A DNA stretch of 64,000 bases from contig NZ_CP035417.1 of assembly GCF_004123675.1 (NCBI RefSeq), positions 1,045,501-1,109,500 on the forward strand. The letters are read 5' to 3'. Positions 27,794 through 36,700 of this stretch are shown one piece after another. This stretch comes from Leisingera sp. NJS204. GTDB lineage: Bacteria > Pseudomonadota > Alphaproteobacteria > Rhodobacterales > Rhodobacteraceae. The translations under genes and the position numbers were made by a program. Within the stretch, counting starts at the first letter, position 1, and each line of letters begins with the position of its first letter. The notes beneath the pieces are model-generated. The model was not told the DNA's origin. It made no database searches and was given only the letters and a program-made list of their open reading frames with translations.

Positions 27794-28882
27794 ATGGCGG
27801 CTCAATCGCAAATTCAGGCCCGCGCTGCGATGCTGCGGGTCCGCTTTGAGGCCGCAGGCGCGCAGGTGGTGGACACGCCGCTGCTGCAGCCGGCCGGCAC
27901 GTTGCTGGATCTTTACGGCGAGGACATCCGGGCGCGCGCCTATGTGACCTCAGATGCGCTGCACGGCGAGCAGATGCTGCGCCCGGATTTCACTGTGCCG
28001 GTGGTGGAGGCGCATATGCGCCACGGGGCGGAGCCTGCGCGTTACACCTATTCAGGCGAGGTGTTCCGGCGGCAGGAGATCGACCCTGACCGGCCCAACG
28101 AATACCTGCAAGTCGGCTATGAGGTGTTTGAGCGCAACGATGCGGCGGCAGCGGATGCGGAGGTGTTTGCGCTGTTTGCGCTGCAGGTGCGCGGGCTGCC
28201 TTTGCGGGCGGCAACCGGCGATATCGGCATTCTGATGGCCGCCGTGCAAGGGCTGAAAACCAGTGAGAAGCGCAAGGCGGCGCTGATGCGCCATATCTGG
28301 CGGCCGCGCCGGTTCCGGGCGTTGCTGGACCGGTTCGCGGGCCGGGCATCGGTTCCGGAGAACCGCAAGAAGCTGCTGGAGACCGAGGGCGATCTGACCG
28401 GGTCGGCGGTGGAGCTTGGCAAACGCCGCGCGGCAGAGGTGCAGGCGCGGGTTGAAGCGCTGCGCGAAGATGCCAAGGCACCGCCGATTGCCGAGAATGA
28501 GCTGCTGGCGCTGGAAGCGCTGATGGCGGTACGCGAAACGGTTCCCTACGCGGTAGAGCAGATGCGCGACATCGCCGTGGACCTGCCGCAGATCAATCTG
28601 GCGCTGGACCGCCTGGATGAACGCACCGCGGCGATGAAAGCGCGCGGAGTGGATGTGGAGACCCTCGATTTCGAGGCCTCTTACGGGCGCACCTCGATGG
28701 AGTATTACGACGGGTTTGTGTTCGGCTTTTACGCCGAGGCGCGGCCTGATTTGCCGCCGATCGCCAGCGGCGGGCGCTATGATGCGCTGACCCGGCGGCT
28801 GGGCGGGGGCAAGGAAATCCCGGCGGTCGGCGGTGTGCTGCGCCCGGACCTGATGCTGCAGCTTGAGGAGGTGCGCGCATGA
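27794..28882 (+). CDS. hisZ: ATP phosphoribosyltransferase regulatory subunit HisZ
   Basis: This 362-residue histidyl-tRNA synthetase paralogue lacks the anticodon-binding domain. It keeps class II-like motifs (RPDFTVPVVEAHMRHG; YSGEVFRRQEIDPDRPNEYLQ; ASGGRYDALTRRLG) but functions as the regulatory partner of short-form HisG, giving the complex its catalytic competence and histidine feedback control. It follows hisS by two bases and overlaps hisG by four (ATGA), which is strong evidence of an operon and coupled synthesis with HisG. Confidence 0.92.
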   Translation: MAAQSQIQARAAMLRVRFEAAGAQVVDTPLLQPAGTLLDLYGEDIRARAYVTSDALHGEQMLRPDFTVPVVEAHMRHGAEPARYTYSGEVFRRQEIDPDRPNEYLQVGYEVFERNDAAAADAEVFALFALQVRGLPLRAATGDIGILMAAVQGLKTSEKRKAALMRHIWRPRRFRALLDRFAGRASVPENRKKLLETEGDLTGSAVELGKRRAAEVQARVEALREDAKAPPIAENELLALEALMAVRETVPYAVEQMRDIAVDLPQINLALDRLDERTAAMKARGVDVETLDFEASYGRTSMEYYDGFVFGFYAEARPDLPPIASGGRYDALTRRLGGGKEIPAVGGVLRPDLMLQLEEVRA

Positions 28883-29598
28883 GTTTGAAGCTGGGGGTGC
28901 CGTCCAAGGGGCGGCTGATGGAGAAGACATTCGACTGGTTCGCCAAGCGCGGCGTGACGTTGGCGCGCACCGGGTCCGACCGGGAATATGCCGGCGCGGT
29001 CGAGGGTGTTGCGAACATGGAGCTGGTGCTGCTGTCGGCGGGGGAAATCCCGCGCGAGCTGGCGGCGGGGCGGATCCATCTGGGCGTCACCGGCACCGAT
29101 CTGGTGCAGGAGAAGCTGCCGCGGTTCGAGCAGCAGCTAGAGAGCCTGGCCGAAATGGGTTTTGGCCATGCCGACCTGATCCTGGCGGTGCCGCAGTTCT
29201 GGATTGATGTGGACACGCTGGATGACCTGGATGCGGTGGCGTCTGCCTTTCGCTCCGCGCATGGGCACCGGTTGCGGATTGCCACCAAATACCACCGGCT
29301 GGTGCGGGAATTCCTGACCGATGCCGGGGTGGCGGATTACCAGCTGGTGGACAGCCAGGGCGCGACTGAGGGCACGGTGAAGAACGAGACCGCCGAGATG
29401 GTGGCCGACATTACCTCGACCGGCGAAACGCTGCGGGCCAACCATCTGAAGCTGCTGGCGGACGGGCTGGTGCTGAAGTCCCAGGCGACGCTGTGGCGCA
29501 GCCGGGTGGCGAAATACGGGCTGGATGAGAAGGCGGCTCTGAATACGCTGCTGGACCTGCTGGAAGGCCGAAAGCAGGCGGGACCGCCCGCGCGCTAG
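28879..29598 (+). CDS. hisG: ATP phosphoribosyltransferase, short form
   Basis: This 239-residue protein catalyses the first step of histidine synthesis, joining ATP and PRPP. It is the short form without the C-terminal regulatory ACT-like domain, agreeing with the presence of hisZ. Visible motifs are LGVPSKGRLMEKT at the N-terminus, ELAAGRIHLGVTGTDLVQE, and the PRPP-binding SQGATEGTVKNETAEMVADI near the middle. It ends in a short Arg-rich tail whose stop codon lies inside a palindrome (29587-29604). A long terminator-like hairpin follows at 29610. Confidence 0.94.
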   Translation: MSLKLGVPSKGRLMEKTFDWFAKRGVTLARTGSDREYAGAVEGVANMELVLLSAGEIPRELAAGRIHLGVTGTDLVQEKLPRFEQQLESLAEMGFGHADLILAVPQFWIDVDTLDDLDAVASAFRSAHGHRLRIATKYHRLVREFLTDAGVADYQLVDSQGATEGTVKNETAEMVADITSTGETLRANHLKLLADGLVLKSQATLWRSRVAKYGLDEKAALNTLLDLLEGRKQAGPPAR

Positions 29599-29769
29599 CG
29601 CGGGCTGCGCCCGCCGCCATTCGGGCATCTTTGATGCCTGCAATGGCGGCGGGAGATCCTCTTTTTTGAACCCAAAGCGGTCCCTGAGCCAGTGTTCTCC
29701 CGCCCGGCGCAGCGGCATCCAGGATGCCGCCGTTCCGGTTGGGCCGGGCGCCGGGCTGACGCCCGGCGC
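29587..29769. repeat. Cluster of palindromes downstream of hisG
   Basis: Four separate dyads lie in about 180 bases: CCCGCGCGCTAGCGCGGG (29587-29604, covering the hisG stop), the terminator hairpin (29610-29653), GCGGCATCC-A-GGATGCCGC (29712-29730) and GCGCCGGGC-TGAC-GCCCGGCGC (29748-29769). The outer ones are GC-only and lack T-runs, so they look like REP-type repeat units rather than terminators. Confidence 0.6.
29610..29667 (+). terminator. Terminator of the hisS-hisZ-hisG unit
   Basis: A long nested hairpin: CCCGCCGCCATT (29610-29621) pairs with AATGGCGGCGGG (29642-29653), and inside it GGCATC-TTT-GATGCC pairs again. A T-run (CTCTTTTTTG, about 29658-29667) follows at a short distance. 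This is a credible intrinsic terminator. Confidence 0.75.
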
Positions 29770-29802
29770 TGGCGAGGCACGCCGCGGGGGGGGCGGAAAG
29801 CC

Positions 29803-30234
29803 TCAGATCACTCCGATTTCCGCCAGTGCCTGCGAGAGTTCCAGCGGCAGCGGCTCTTCTTGGCTTTTGCCGGCAGGCAGGTCGGCGGGTGAGTCTTCAG
29901 TCTTCAGATAGCGCCAGCCCTGGAACGGGCGTTTCGGTGCAGTGTGGGTGCGGTGCAATTCCGGTTCCAGAATGATGGCGCAGCGGCGGATGCCGTCTTC
30001 GCCGGTCACCTCATCCATTCGCAGCACGCGCTGGCGGCATTGGATCAGCCCCTTGATCACCCAATAGATCGAGCCGCCATTGAGGATCTCCGCCTCGCGC
30101 TTGGGCCACATGCGGGTGACGTGGCGTGGCAGGCCCTCCGGCAGTTCCCGGCGGCGCATCTCCTGCCAGGCCATCAGGCTTTCAACGCTTTCGGTGCCAA
30201 CCGAAAGCTTCACAAGGTTCACGCGTTTATCCAC
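29803..30234 (-). CDS. DUF1489 family protein
   Basis: This 143-residue protein matches the alphaproteobacterial DUF1489 family: the N-terminus VNLVKLSVGTESVESLMAWQ and the inner motifs HVTRMWPKREAEILNGGSIYWVIKG and CAIILEPELHRT are characteristic. The family is conserved, cytoplasmic and of unknown function. The gene converges with hisG and is divergent from nrdJ, with 199 bases between the start codons. Confidence 0.8.
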   Translation of the reverse strand: MDKRVNLVKLSVGTESVESLMAWQEMRRRELPEGLPRHVTRMWPKREAEILNGGSIYWVIKGLIQCRQRVLRMDEVTGEDGIRRCAIILEPELHRTHTAPKRPFQGWRYLKTEDSPADLPAGKSQEEPLPLELSQALAEIGVI

Positions 30235-30325
30235 AGGTTCCCCACAGAGTCGTCCAGAGCGGCACCTTTATATAGTAGTTCGGAGTTTGGCGCTAGCAAG
30301 GTCTTGTGGTACACTCGGTAATAAA

Positions 30326-30357
30326 TTCTCAACGATGTACGTTTTCAGCGTTGAGAA
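30326..30357. promoter_or_regulatory. Inverted repeat upstream of nrdJ
   Basis: TTCTCAACG (30326-30334) and CGTTGAGAA (30349-30357) form an exact 9-bp dyad with a 14-base spacer, about 80 bases before the nrdJ start and in the gap shared with the DUF1489 gene. It does not match the NrdR box as I know it. It is a candidate operator or 5'-UTR stem. Confidence 0.4.
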
Positions 30358-30433
30358 ATCCGCCTTGCCTGTAGTATCGAAGCCGCCATTCAAGCTGCAT
30401 TCGTGCTGCCACACGACTCAAAGGATTCGCCAT

Positions 30434-32719
30434 ATGAGCCGCTTCGCCGCCCCCATCGCCGAGCAAATCTGGGATATGAAATACCGTTTCAAGCAGGCCG
30501 ATGGCACGCCGATCGACGTCACCGTCGAGGACAGCTGGCGGCGCATTGCGCGCGATTTGGCGCGGGCGGAGCAGGCGCCGGATGCCTGGGAGGAGAAGTT
30601 CTTTGCCGCGCTGGAAGACTTCAAATACCTGCCCGCGGGCCGGATTACCGCAGGCGCCGGCACCGCGCGTCAGGTAACCCTGTTCAATTGTTTTGTGATG
30701 GGCACCGTGCCGGACAGCATGTCGGGGATTTTCGACATGCTGAAAGAAGCAGCGCTGACCATGCAGCAGGGCGGCGGCATCGGTTATGACTTCTCGACCA
30801 TCCGGCCGCGCGGTGCGGATGTGAAAGGCGTGGCGGCGGATGCCTCCGGCCCGTTGTCGTTCATGGATGTGTGGGATGCAATGTGCCGCACCATCATGTC
30901 GGCGGGCTCGCGCCGCGGTGCGATGATGGCCACCATGCGTTGCGACCACCCGGATGTTGAGGCTTTCATCACTGCCAAATCCGATTCTGCCCGCCTGCGC
31001 ATGTTCAACATGTCGGTGCTGATCACCGATGCTTTCATGGACGCGGTCAAGGCCGACGGGTCCTGGGAACTGGTGTTTGACGGCAAGGTCTATCACACCG
31101 TGCAGGCGCGCGATCTGTGGAACAAGATCATGCAGGCGACCTATGATTATGCCGAACCCGGCGTTATCTTCATCGACCGGATCAACAAGGCCAACAACCT
31201 CTCCTATATCGAAAACATCTGCGCCACCAACCCCTGCGGCGAGCAGCCGCTGCCGCCCTATGGTGCGTGCCTTTTGGGTTCGGTCAACATGGCGCGGCTG
31301 GTGGCCAGCCCGTTTGAGAAAGACGCGCATCTGGACCAGGAGGCGATGCAGGAGCTGGTCGCGACCGCGGTGCGGATGATGGACAACGTGGTCGATGTCT
31401 CCAAATTCCCGCTGGAGGCACAGGCGCAGGAAGCCAAGAACAAGCGCCGGATCGGCCTGGGGGTCACGGGTCTGGCTGATGCGCTCTTGATGCTTGGTCT
31501 GGAGTACGGCTCCGACGAAGCGGCGCGTCAGACCGACGAATGGCTGCATAGCATAGCCCGCGCCGCCTATCTGGCGTCGGTGGATCTGGCCAAGGAAAAG
31601 GGCGCCTTCCCGCTGTTCGACGCCGAGGCCTATCTGAACTCCGGCAACATGCTGAACATGGATGACGATGTGCGCGACGCAATCCGCGAGCACGGCATCC
31701 GCAACGCGCTGCTGACCTCGATCGCGCCGACCGGCACCATTTCGCTTTATGCAGGCAACGTATCCTCAGGCATCGAGCCGGTGTTTGCCTATGCATACAC
31801 CCGCAAGGTGCTGCAGAAGGACGGGTCGCGCACCGAAGAGGAAGTGGTCGATTACGCAGTGCAGATGTACCGCGAGAAATTCGGCGCCGATGCCAAGCTG
31901 CCCGGTTACTTCGTCAACGCCCAGACCCTGCCGCCCGCGGCCCATGTCAAGATGCAAGCAGCGGCGCAGAAATGGATCGACTCGTCGATCTCTAAGACCA
32001 TCAATTGCCCGGAAGACATCTCCTTTGATGACTTCAAGGACGTTTACATGCAGGCCTGGGATCAGGGCTGCAAAGGCTGCACCACCTACCGTCCGAATGA
32101 CGTGACCGGCTCGGTTCTGTCGGTCAGCGAAAGCGCCGACACCGCGCCGGGCGAGACCGCCCAGGCACCGCATGAGAGCGATAGTGCCGAAGTGGTCTAC
32201 ATGTCCGAGCCGCTGGACCGCCCGCAGTCGCTGGAGGGCCATACCTACAAGCTGAAGTGGCCGGACAGCGAGCACGCGATCTATCTGACCATCAACGACA
32301 TCATCATCAACCACCACCGCCGCCCGTTCGAAGTGTTTATCAACTCCAAGAACATGGAGCATTATGCCTGGACGCTGGCGCTGACCCGGATGATTTCAGC
32401 CGTGTTCCGCCGCGGCGGAGATGTGTCCTTTGTGGTCGAGGAGTTGAAAGCGGTATTCGACCCGCGCGGCGGCGCCTGGGTTCAGGGCAAGTATATCCCG
32501 TCGATCCTGGCTGCAATCGGCGGCGTGATCGAGACGCATATGGTCAAGACCGGCTTTCTGGAAGGTGAGGGCATGGGCCTGAAATCCGACCCGCAGGCGC
32601 AGGTGGTGAACCTGAACGCCCCGCGCGGCAAGGCCTGCCCGAGCTGCGGCCAGTTCGACATGCAGATGGTTGAAGGCTGCATGACCTGCCGCAGCTGCGG
32701 CCACTCGAAGTGCGGCTGA
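30434..32719 (+). CDS. nrdJ: Adenosylcobalamin-dependent (class II) ribonucleotide reductase
   Basis: This 761-residue protein reduces ribonucleotides to deoxyribonucleotides using AdoCbl to make the thiyl radical. The active-site segment NPCGEQPLPPYGACLLGSVN (N266, C268, E270) carries the radical-site Cys and catalytic Asn/Glu. The LFNCFVMGTVPDSM stretch near residue 95 holds the first redox cysteine, and the C-terminus CPSCGQFDMQMVEGCMTCRSC has the Cys-rich tail that re-reduces the enzyme or binds zinc. Start ATG 30434 is chosen because it starts the family alignment (MSRFAAPIAEQIWDMKY); the frame is open to 30080 only as an antisense shadow of the DUF1489 gene. Growth would depend on cobalamin. 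No NrdR box or cobalamin riboswitch is recognised upstream. Confidence 0.93.
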   Translation: MSRFAAPIAEQIWDMKYRFKQADGTPIDVTVEDSWRRIARDLARAEQAPDAWEEKFFAALEDFKYLPAGRITAGAGTARQVTLFNCFVMGTVPDSMSGIFDMLKEAALTMQQGGGIGYDFSTIRPRGADVKGVAADASGPLSFMDVWDAMCRTIMSAGSRRGAMMATMRCDHPDVEAFITAKSDSARLRMFNMSVLITDAFMDAVKADGSWELVFDGKVYHTVQARDLWNKIMQATYDYAEPGVIFIDRINKANNLSYIENICATNPCGEQPLPPYGACLLGSVNMARLVASPFEKDAHLDQEAMQELVATAVRMMDNVVDVSKFPLEAQAQEAKNKRRIGLGVTGLADALLMLGLEYGSDEAARQTDEWLHSIARAAYLASVDLAKEKGAFPLFDAEAYLNSGNMLNMDDDVRDAIREHGIRNALLTSIAPTGTISLYAGNVSSGIEPVFAYAYTRKVLQKDGSRTEEEVVDYAVQMYREKFGADAKLPGYFVNAQTLPPAAHVKMQAAAQKWIDSSISKTINCPEDISFDDFKDVYMQAWDQGCKGCTTYRPNDVTGSVLSVSESADTAPGETAQAPHESDSAEVVYMSEPLDRPQSLEGHTYKLKWPDSEHAIYLTINDIIINHHRRPFEVFINSKNMEHYAWTLALTRMISAVFRRGGDVSFVVEELKAVFDPRGGAWVQGKYIPSILAAIGGVIETHMVKTGFLEGEGMGLKSDPQAQVVNLNAPRGKACPSCGQFDMQMVEGCMTCRSCGHSKCG

Positions 32720-32857
32720 GGGGGCATGGGGGCTTTTTTGTCGGTTGACGTCCGACAGCGGAACTGCGTCTTTGCGACAAAAAACGGGTTTTTGATCTAG
32801 GCTTCTACGGCGCTGTAGAACTGTCCGTTTGGGCGGCAAAGTACCTCACCAATCAGA

Positions 32858-32883
32858 GAAGGCGGAGCTAGTGCTCCGCCTTC
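32858..32883. terminator. Hairpin downstream of nrdJ
   Basis: GAAGGCGGAGC (32858-32868) pairs with GCTCCGCCTTC (32873-32883) around the loop TAGT, a perfect 11-bp stem. It is followed by CTCGCTTTC rather than a true T-run. It is the probable end of the nrdJ transcript, 140 bases after the stop. Confidence 0.6.
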
Positions 32884-33012
32884 CTCGCTTTCTGGGTGGG
32901 TACTTGCGAAACTGGACTGCTTTCCGCAGTCATTTGCAATTCCTTGAGCCCAATATTGTTTGCCGCTCAACCCAGTATGACCTCCTGTTGTCAACGCGAC
33001 CTAGCCTGAAGT

Positions 33013-33327
33013 TCAATGCTCAAGAAGGGCCGACAGCGTCCTTTCAGTGAGGTCTTCCGCAAAGTGCAGGTCCAGTTCGACCCGGGCGTTCGACGCGGTG
33101 TCTTCCGCGAACCTGCGGACCATTGCGCGCTCCCAGCAAGACAGCTTGCCCAGGATCATTAGGTCAATGTCCGAGTGCTCTCGGAAGTCCCCCTTAGCGA
33201 GGGATCCGAAAAGCTCATGTGCGATCCCTTTGCGTGCCAATTCCGAATGAATCGTCTGCCAGGCGGCTTTTGCCGCCTTCAGATGCAGTTGCCTGCGCTG
33301 CTCCTGCAAAACTTCGAAACGTGTCAT
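33013..33327 (-). CDS. Minimal nucleotidyltransferase (MNT domain) protein
   Basis: This 104-residue protein carries the complete MNT catalytic pattern: G41-S42 (LFGSLAKGDF), the first acidic pair D53 and D55 (HSDIDLMIL) and the third acid D86 (VELDLHF). Such domains usually occur as the antitoxin of HEPN/MNT toxin-antitoxin pairs, where they add nucleotides to the HEPN toxin. Start ATG 33327 is selected for its upstream GGGAGA ribosome site; the longer frame to 33600 crosses a repeat remnant. No HEPN gene is visible next to it, so it may be an orphan or a remnant at the edge of the accessory block. Confidence 0.75.
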   Translation of the reverse strand: MTRFEVLQEQRRQLHLKAAKAAWQTIHSELARKGIAHELFGSLAKGDFREHSDIDLMILGKLSCWERAMVRRFAEDTASNARVELDLHFAEDLTERTLSALLEH

Positions 33328-33773
33328 CCGGGTCTCCCTGCCCCCAAAATATAGGCTGCTCCGGTAACTGTCATGGGAAAGGTTGATTTGGGGCAGCTGC
33401 ATGGCCACAAGCGAAAGCTTGATTCGGGAAATGGCAAAGGGTCGTTCGCGGTACTCGTGTAAACAGGGCGGGAATCGGACCTTCTCCGCAGGCGCGAGCC
33501 GAACATGGTGAAACGTTGGAAGCCGACCTTCAGGCAACGCCGCATTAGGTTTCTGTTCTGCATCGCCGCAGGTCAACAGCCCCATATCGGCTGTTAGCAC
33601 CTGGCAGCCTCTCGCCGGTGCAGCATGCCGCGAACGGCGCTAAGCGGCCATTGCAAGGTCCATCACGGAAAGTAGCCGATCCCAGTCCAATCTTCATGAT
33701 GCGCTCGTTCACTACGGATTGACATGCAGCGGCGCGTGTGCAGCATCGATCCAAATTCACCAAGGGTTGCATT
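33328..33773. other. Intergenic stretch with repeat copy A
   Basis: This 446-base gap lies between the MNT gene and the giant helicase gene. It holds a copy (33581-33672) of a sequence found again near 51.8 kb. Short open frames on the minus strand here (for instance 33545-33787) probably reflect a decayed coding remnant; I see no intact gene. Confidence 0.5.
33581..33672 (+). repeat. Dispersed repeat, copy A
   Basis: Ungapped comparison by hand with 51806-51897 gives about 68 matches in 92 positions, with the core CGCTAAGCGGCCATTG identical (33638-33653). Both copies have the same orientation. In one minus-strand frame both translate to a similar peptide (NGRLA..A.CC..E.L....RYG), suggesting a decayed coding element. 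Confidence 0.6.
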
Positions 33774-36700
33774 ATGTCAGAAGTCATTGATCAGGGAGCT
33801 ACAGTTGAGGAAGGTCAGAACCTTAGAGTAGCGTTCTCTACAACGGATAAGGTCAATTTCTCCTCTGCCCAGAACGGTGTTTCGATCCTGCGCAAGATTA
33901 CCTTGATCAATGGGACAGATGCGCCGCTGGAAAACCTCGCTATTTCCATCGAGAGTAGCCCCTCCGTCATCAAACCTAAAACTTGGACGATGGATCGGCT
34001 CGGCCCCGGCGAAGAGAGGAACCTGTCAGACCTCGAAACGCCCTTGAATGACACGCTTCTATCCGGGCTGAACGAAGCGGAATTTGGCCAGTTGACCTTG
34101 AAGGTGTCCGCCAATGACACCGAGTTGTTTCGCGAAGAGCGCCGGATCGAAATGCTGGCCCGCGATGAGTGGGGCGGGATCGGTGACATGGCGCATCTGC
34201 TGGCCGCTTATGTCTCGCCCAATGATGCCGTGGTGGCGGCGATCCTGAAGGAAGCGGGTCGGTTGCTGGAGCGTGGCGGGCAGAGTGGCGCAATTGACGG
34301 CTACCAGTCGAAAGACCCGGGACGGGCGTGGATGTTGGCAGGAGCGATCTGGTCTGCGACAACGGCGCTCGGGCTCACTTATGCTTTTCCGCCGGCCTCT
34401 TTTGAGACCCGCGGACAGAAGGTACGCAGCCCTGCGCGCATCAAGTCCGAGGGGCTGGCTACCTGCCTGGACAGCGCCTTGCTGCTGGCAGCGTGTTTCG
34501 AAGCTGCCGGCCTGAACCCGGCGGTCCTGTTTTCCGAGGGCCACGCCTGGACGGGCGTATGGCTCACGGAGCGCGATTTCGGCCAGGTGACGGAACCTGA
34601 CGTGATGACCGTGCGCAAGGCAATTGACGCGCTTGAGTTCGTCACGATGGAAACTACGCTTCTGACAAAGCGACCGACAATTGGCTTTGAACAGGCGGTC
34701 AGCGCGGGCCGAGATCTGACGGCGGAGCGCAACGAACACACGTTCCAGCTGGCTGTCGATATTCGCCGGGCACGCGTCGCGCGTATTCGGCCTCTTGCTT
34801 CCCACAACACCGAGACAAGCCAGGACGCCGAGCAGATCGAGGCCGCGCCGCCAGCCCTGCCGAAACCGCTGGCTTTCGATTTCCTGCCGGGTGATCTGGT
34901 GGACGAAGAGCCCCAAACGCCGCAGGATCGGATTTCCCGCTGGCAACGCAAGCTGCTCGACCTCTCCCTGCGTAATCGCCTGCTCAATTTCCGTGATACC
35001 AAGCAGACACTTCCGTTCATCTGTCCTAACGTATCGAGCCTCGAAGACCAACTGGCCGACGGCAAGAAATTCAAAGCCCTTGCACTCAAGGACGAAGACC
35101 CGGTTGGGCAGCGTGACCTGCTCAACAAGGAAGAACCGAAGCTGCTCGAAGAGGTCGCGCGTGATGCCTTCGCCAAGGGACAAGTGGCGGTTCCGCTGAC
35201 GGGAAAGGATACCAACAACCGCCTCCTGGCATTGTTTCGCAAGGCCAAGAGCGACATGCAGGAAGGCGGCACCAATACGTTGTTCCTTGCGGCAGGTTTT
35301 CTGCGCTGGAAAAAGACCGAAACCGATACGCGCAGCTACCGCGCACCTTTGCTGTTGATTCCCGTCAAGATTTCGCGCCGCTCGGCCCAATCCGATTTCA
35401 TTATCGAGCATCACGAGGATGATGTCCGCCTGAACGCGACCTTGCTCGAATTCCTTAAGCGCGACTTCGACCTGCACATCCCAGAACTTGAGGGTGAGTT
35501 GCCGCGTGATGACAGCGGCTACGACCTGCCGCTGATCTTCGAAATCATGCGACGCAAAGTGCGTGACGTGGCCGGGTTCGAGGTGGTGGAAGAATTGGCC
35601 ATGTCCACCTTCTCCTTTGCCAAGTTCCTGATGTGGAAAGACCTGGTCGACCGGACGGACAGCCTACGCAACAGTGCATTGGTGCAGCACCTCGTCGACA
35701 ATCCCACAGAGCCGTTCCTTGCCGAAGGCGCAGCGACCCTACCATCTGCCGTAGATGTGGATCGACGGGTGGCGCCCCGGGATCTCTTCACGCCATTGCC
35801 TGCGGATTCGTCGCAGTTGTCGGCAGTGCTTGCCGCACAGGAGGGGCACGACTTTGTCCTGATCGGCCCGCCTGGTACGGGTAAAAGCCAGACTATCGCC
35901 AACATCATTTCGCAGTGCCTTGCAGTGGGCAAGACGGTGCTTTTCGTTGCCGAGAAATCCGCTGCGCTGGACGTGGTTCATCGCCGTCTATCGGCGCACG
36001 GGCTGGGCGATGCAGTGCTGGAGCTACATTCCAACAAGGCGGACCGAAAGTCCGTTCTTGACCAACTCGGGCGCAGCTGGAACCGGCAGGGCGAGGTGTT
36101 CGAGGCAGAATGGATTCGCGTGACCGACGATCTCTCGATCACACGCACTCAGCTGAATCAATACGTGGCCACGCTACACCGCAAGGGAACCCAGGGGTTC
36201 AGCGTCTACGACGCCGTGGGCCATGCTGCTCGCGCCGAGGTGCCCTTTAGCCTGGCCTTCGACAACAAGGATGCCCACGATGCCGAGAGCTATGCGCATT
36301 TGAACAACTTGGCCGAGGCGGTCGGGCGGTGCCATCAGATTGTCCAGGATCGCCCCGACTTGCCGCTGGTCGGTGCCGAAGAGTGGTCCTTTGGCTGGCA
36401 GGCGGAACTGTTACAGCGGGCTGAGAATTTGCGCAAAGCCTCCCGCGACCTGGCAGAGGGCGCAGCCGCTCTGTCTACACTGTGCGGGTTGCCTGATGAT
36501 GCGCTGACCCGGGATCGGCTCGGAAAACTCGTGGCGCTCGCCGGATGGCCGGCAAGCGGGTCCGATGTCAGCTGGGGCCTGGATGCGGACCTATCGAAAG
36601 CGGAGCAGGAGAGCGAACGACTTGGCCCACTGCTGGACGCGCATCGGGACACGACCGGGGCGCTGTCGGCAAGCTATCCTCTGGATCGGCTTGGCTCGAT

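Noticed and set aside
33545-33787. Possible small protein in the repeat (also 51749-51949)
   Set aside because: The two translations share a few residues, which fits a decayed repeat, but neither has a good start signal or full-length relative I can name.
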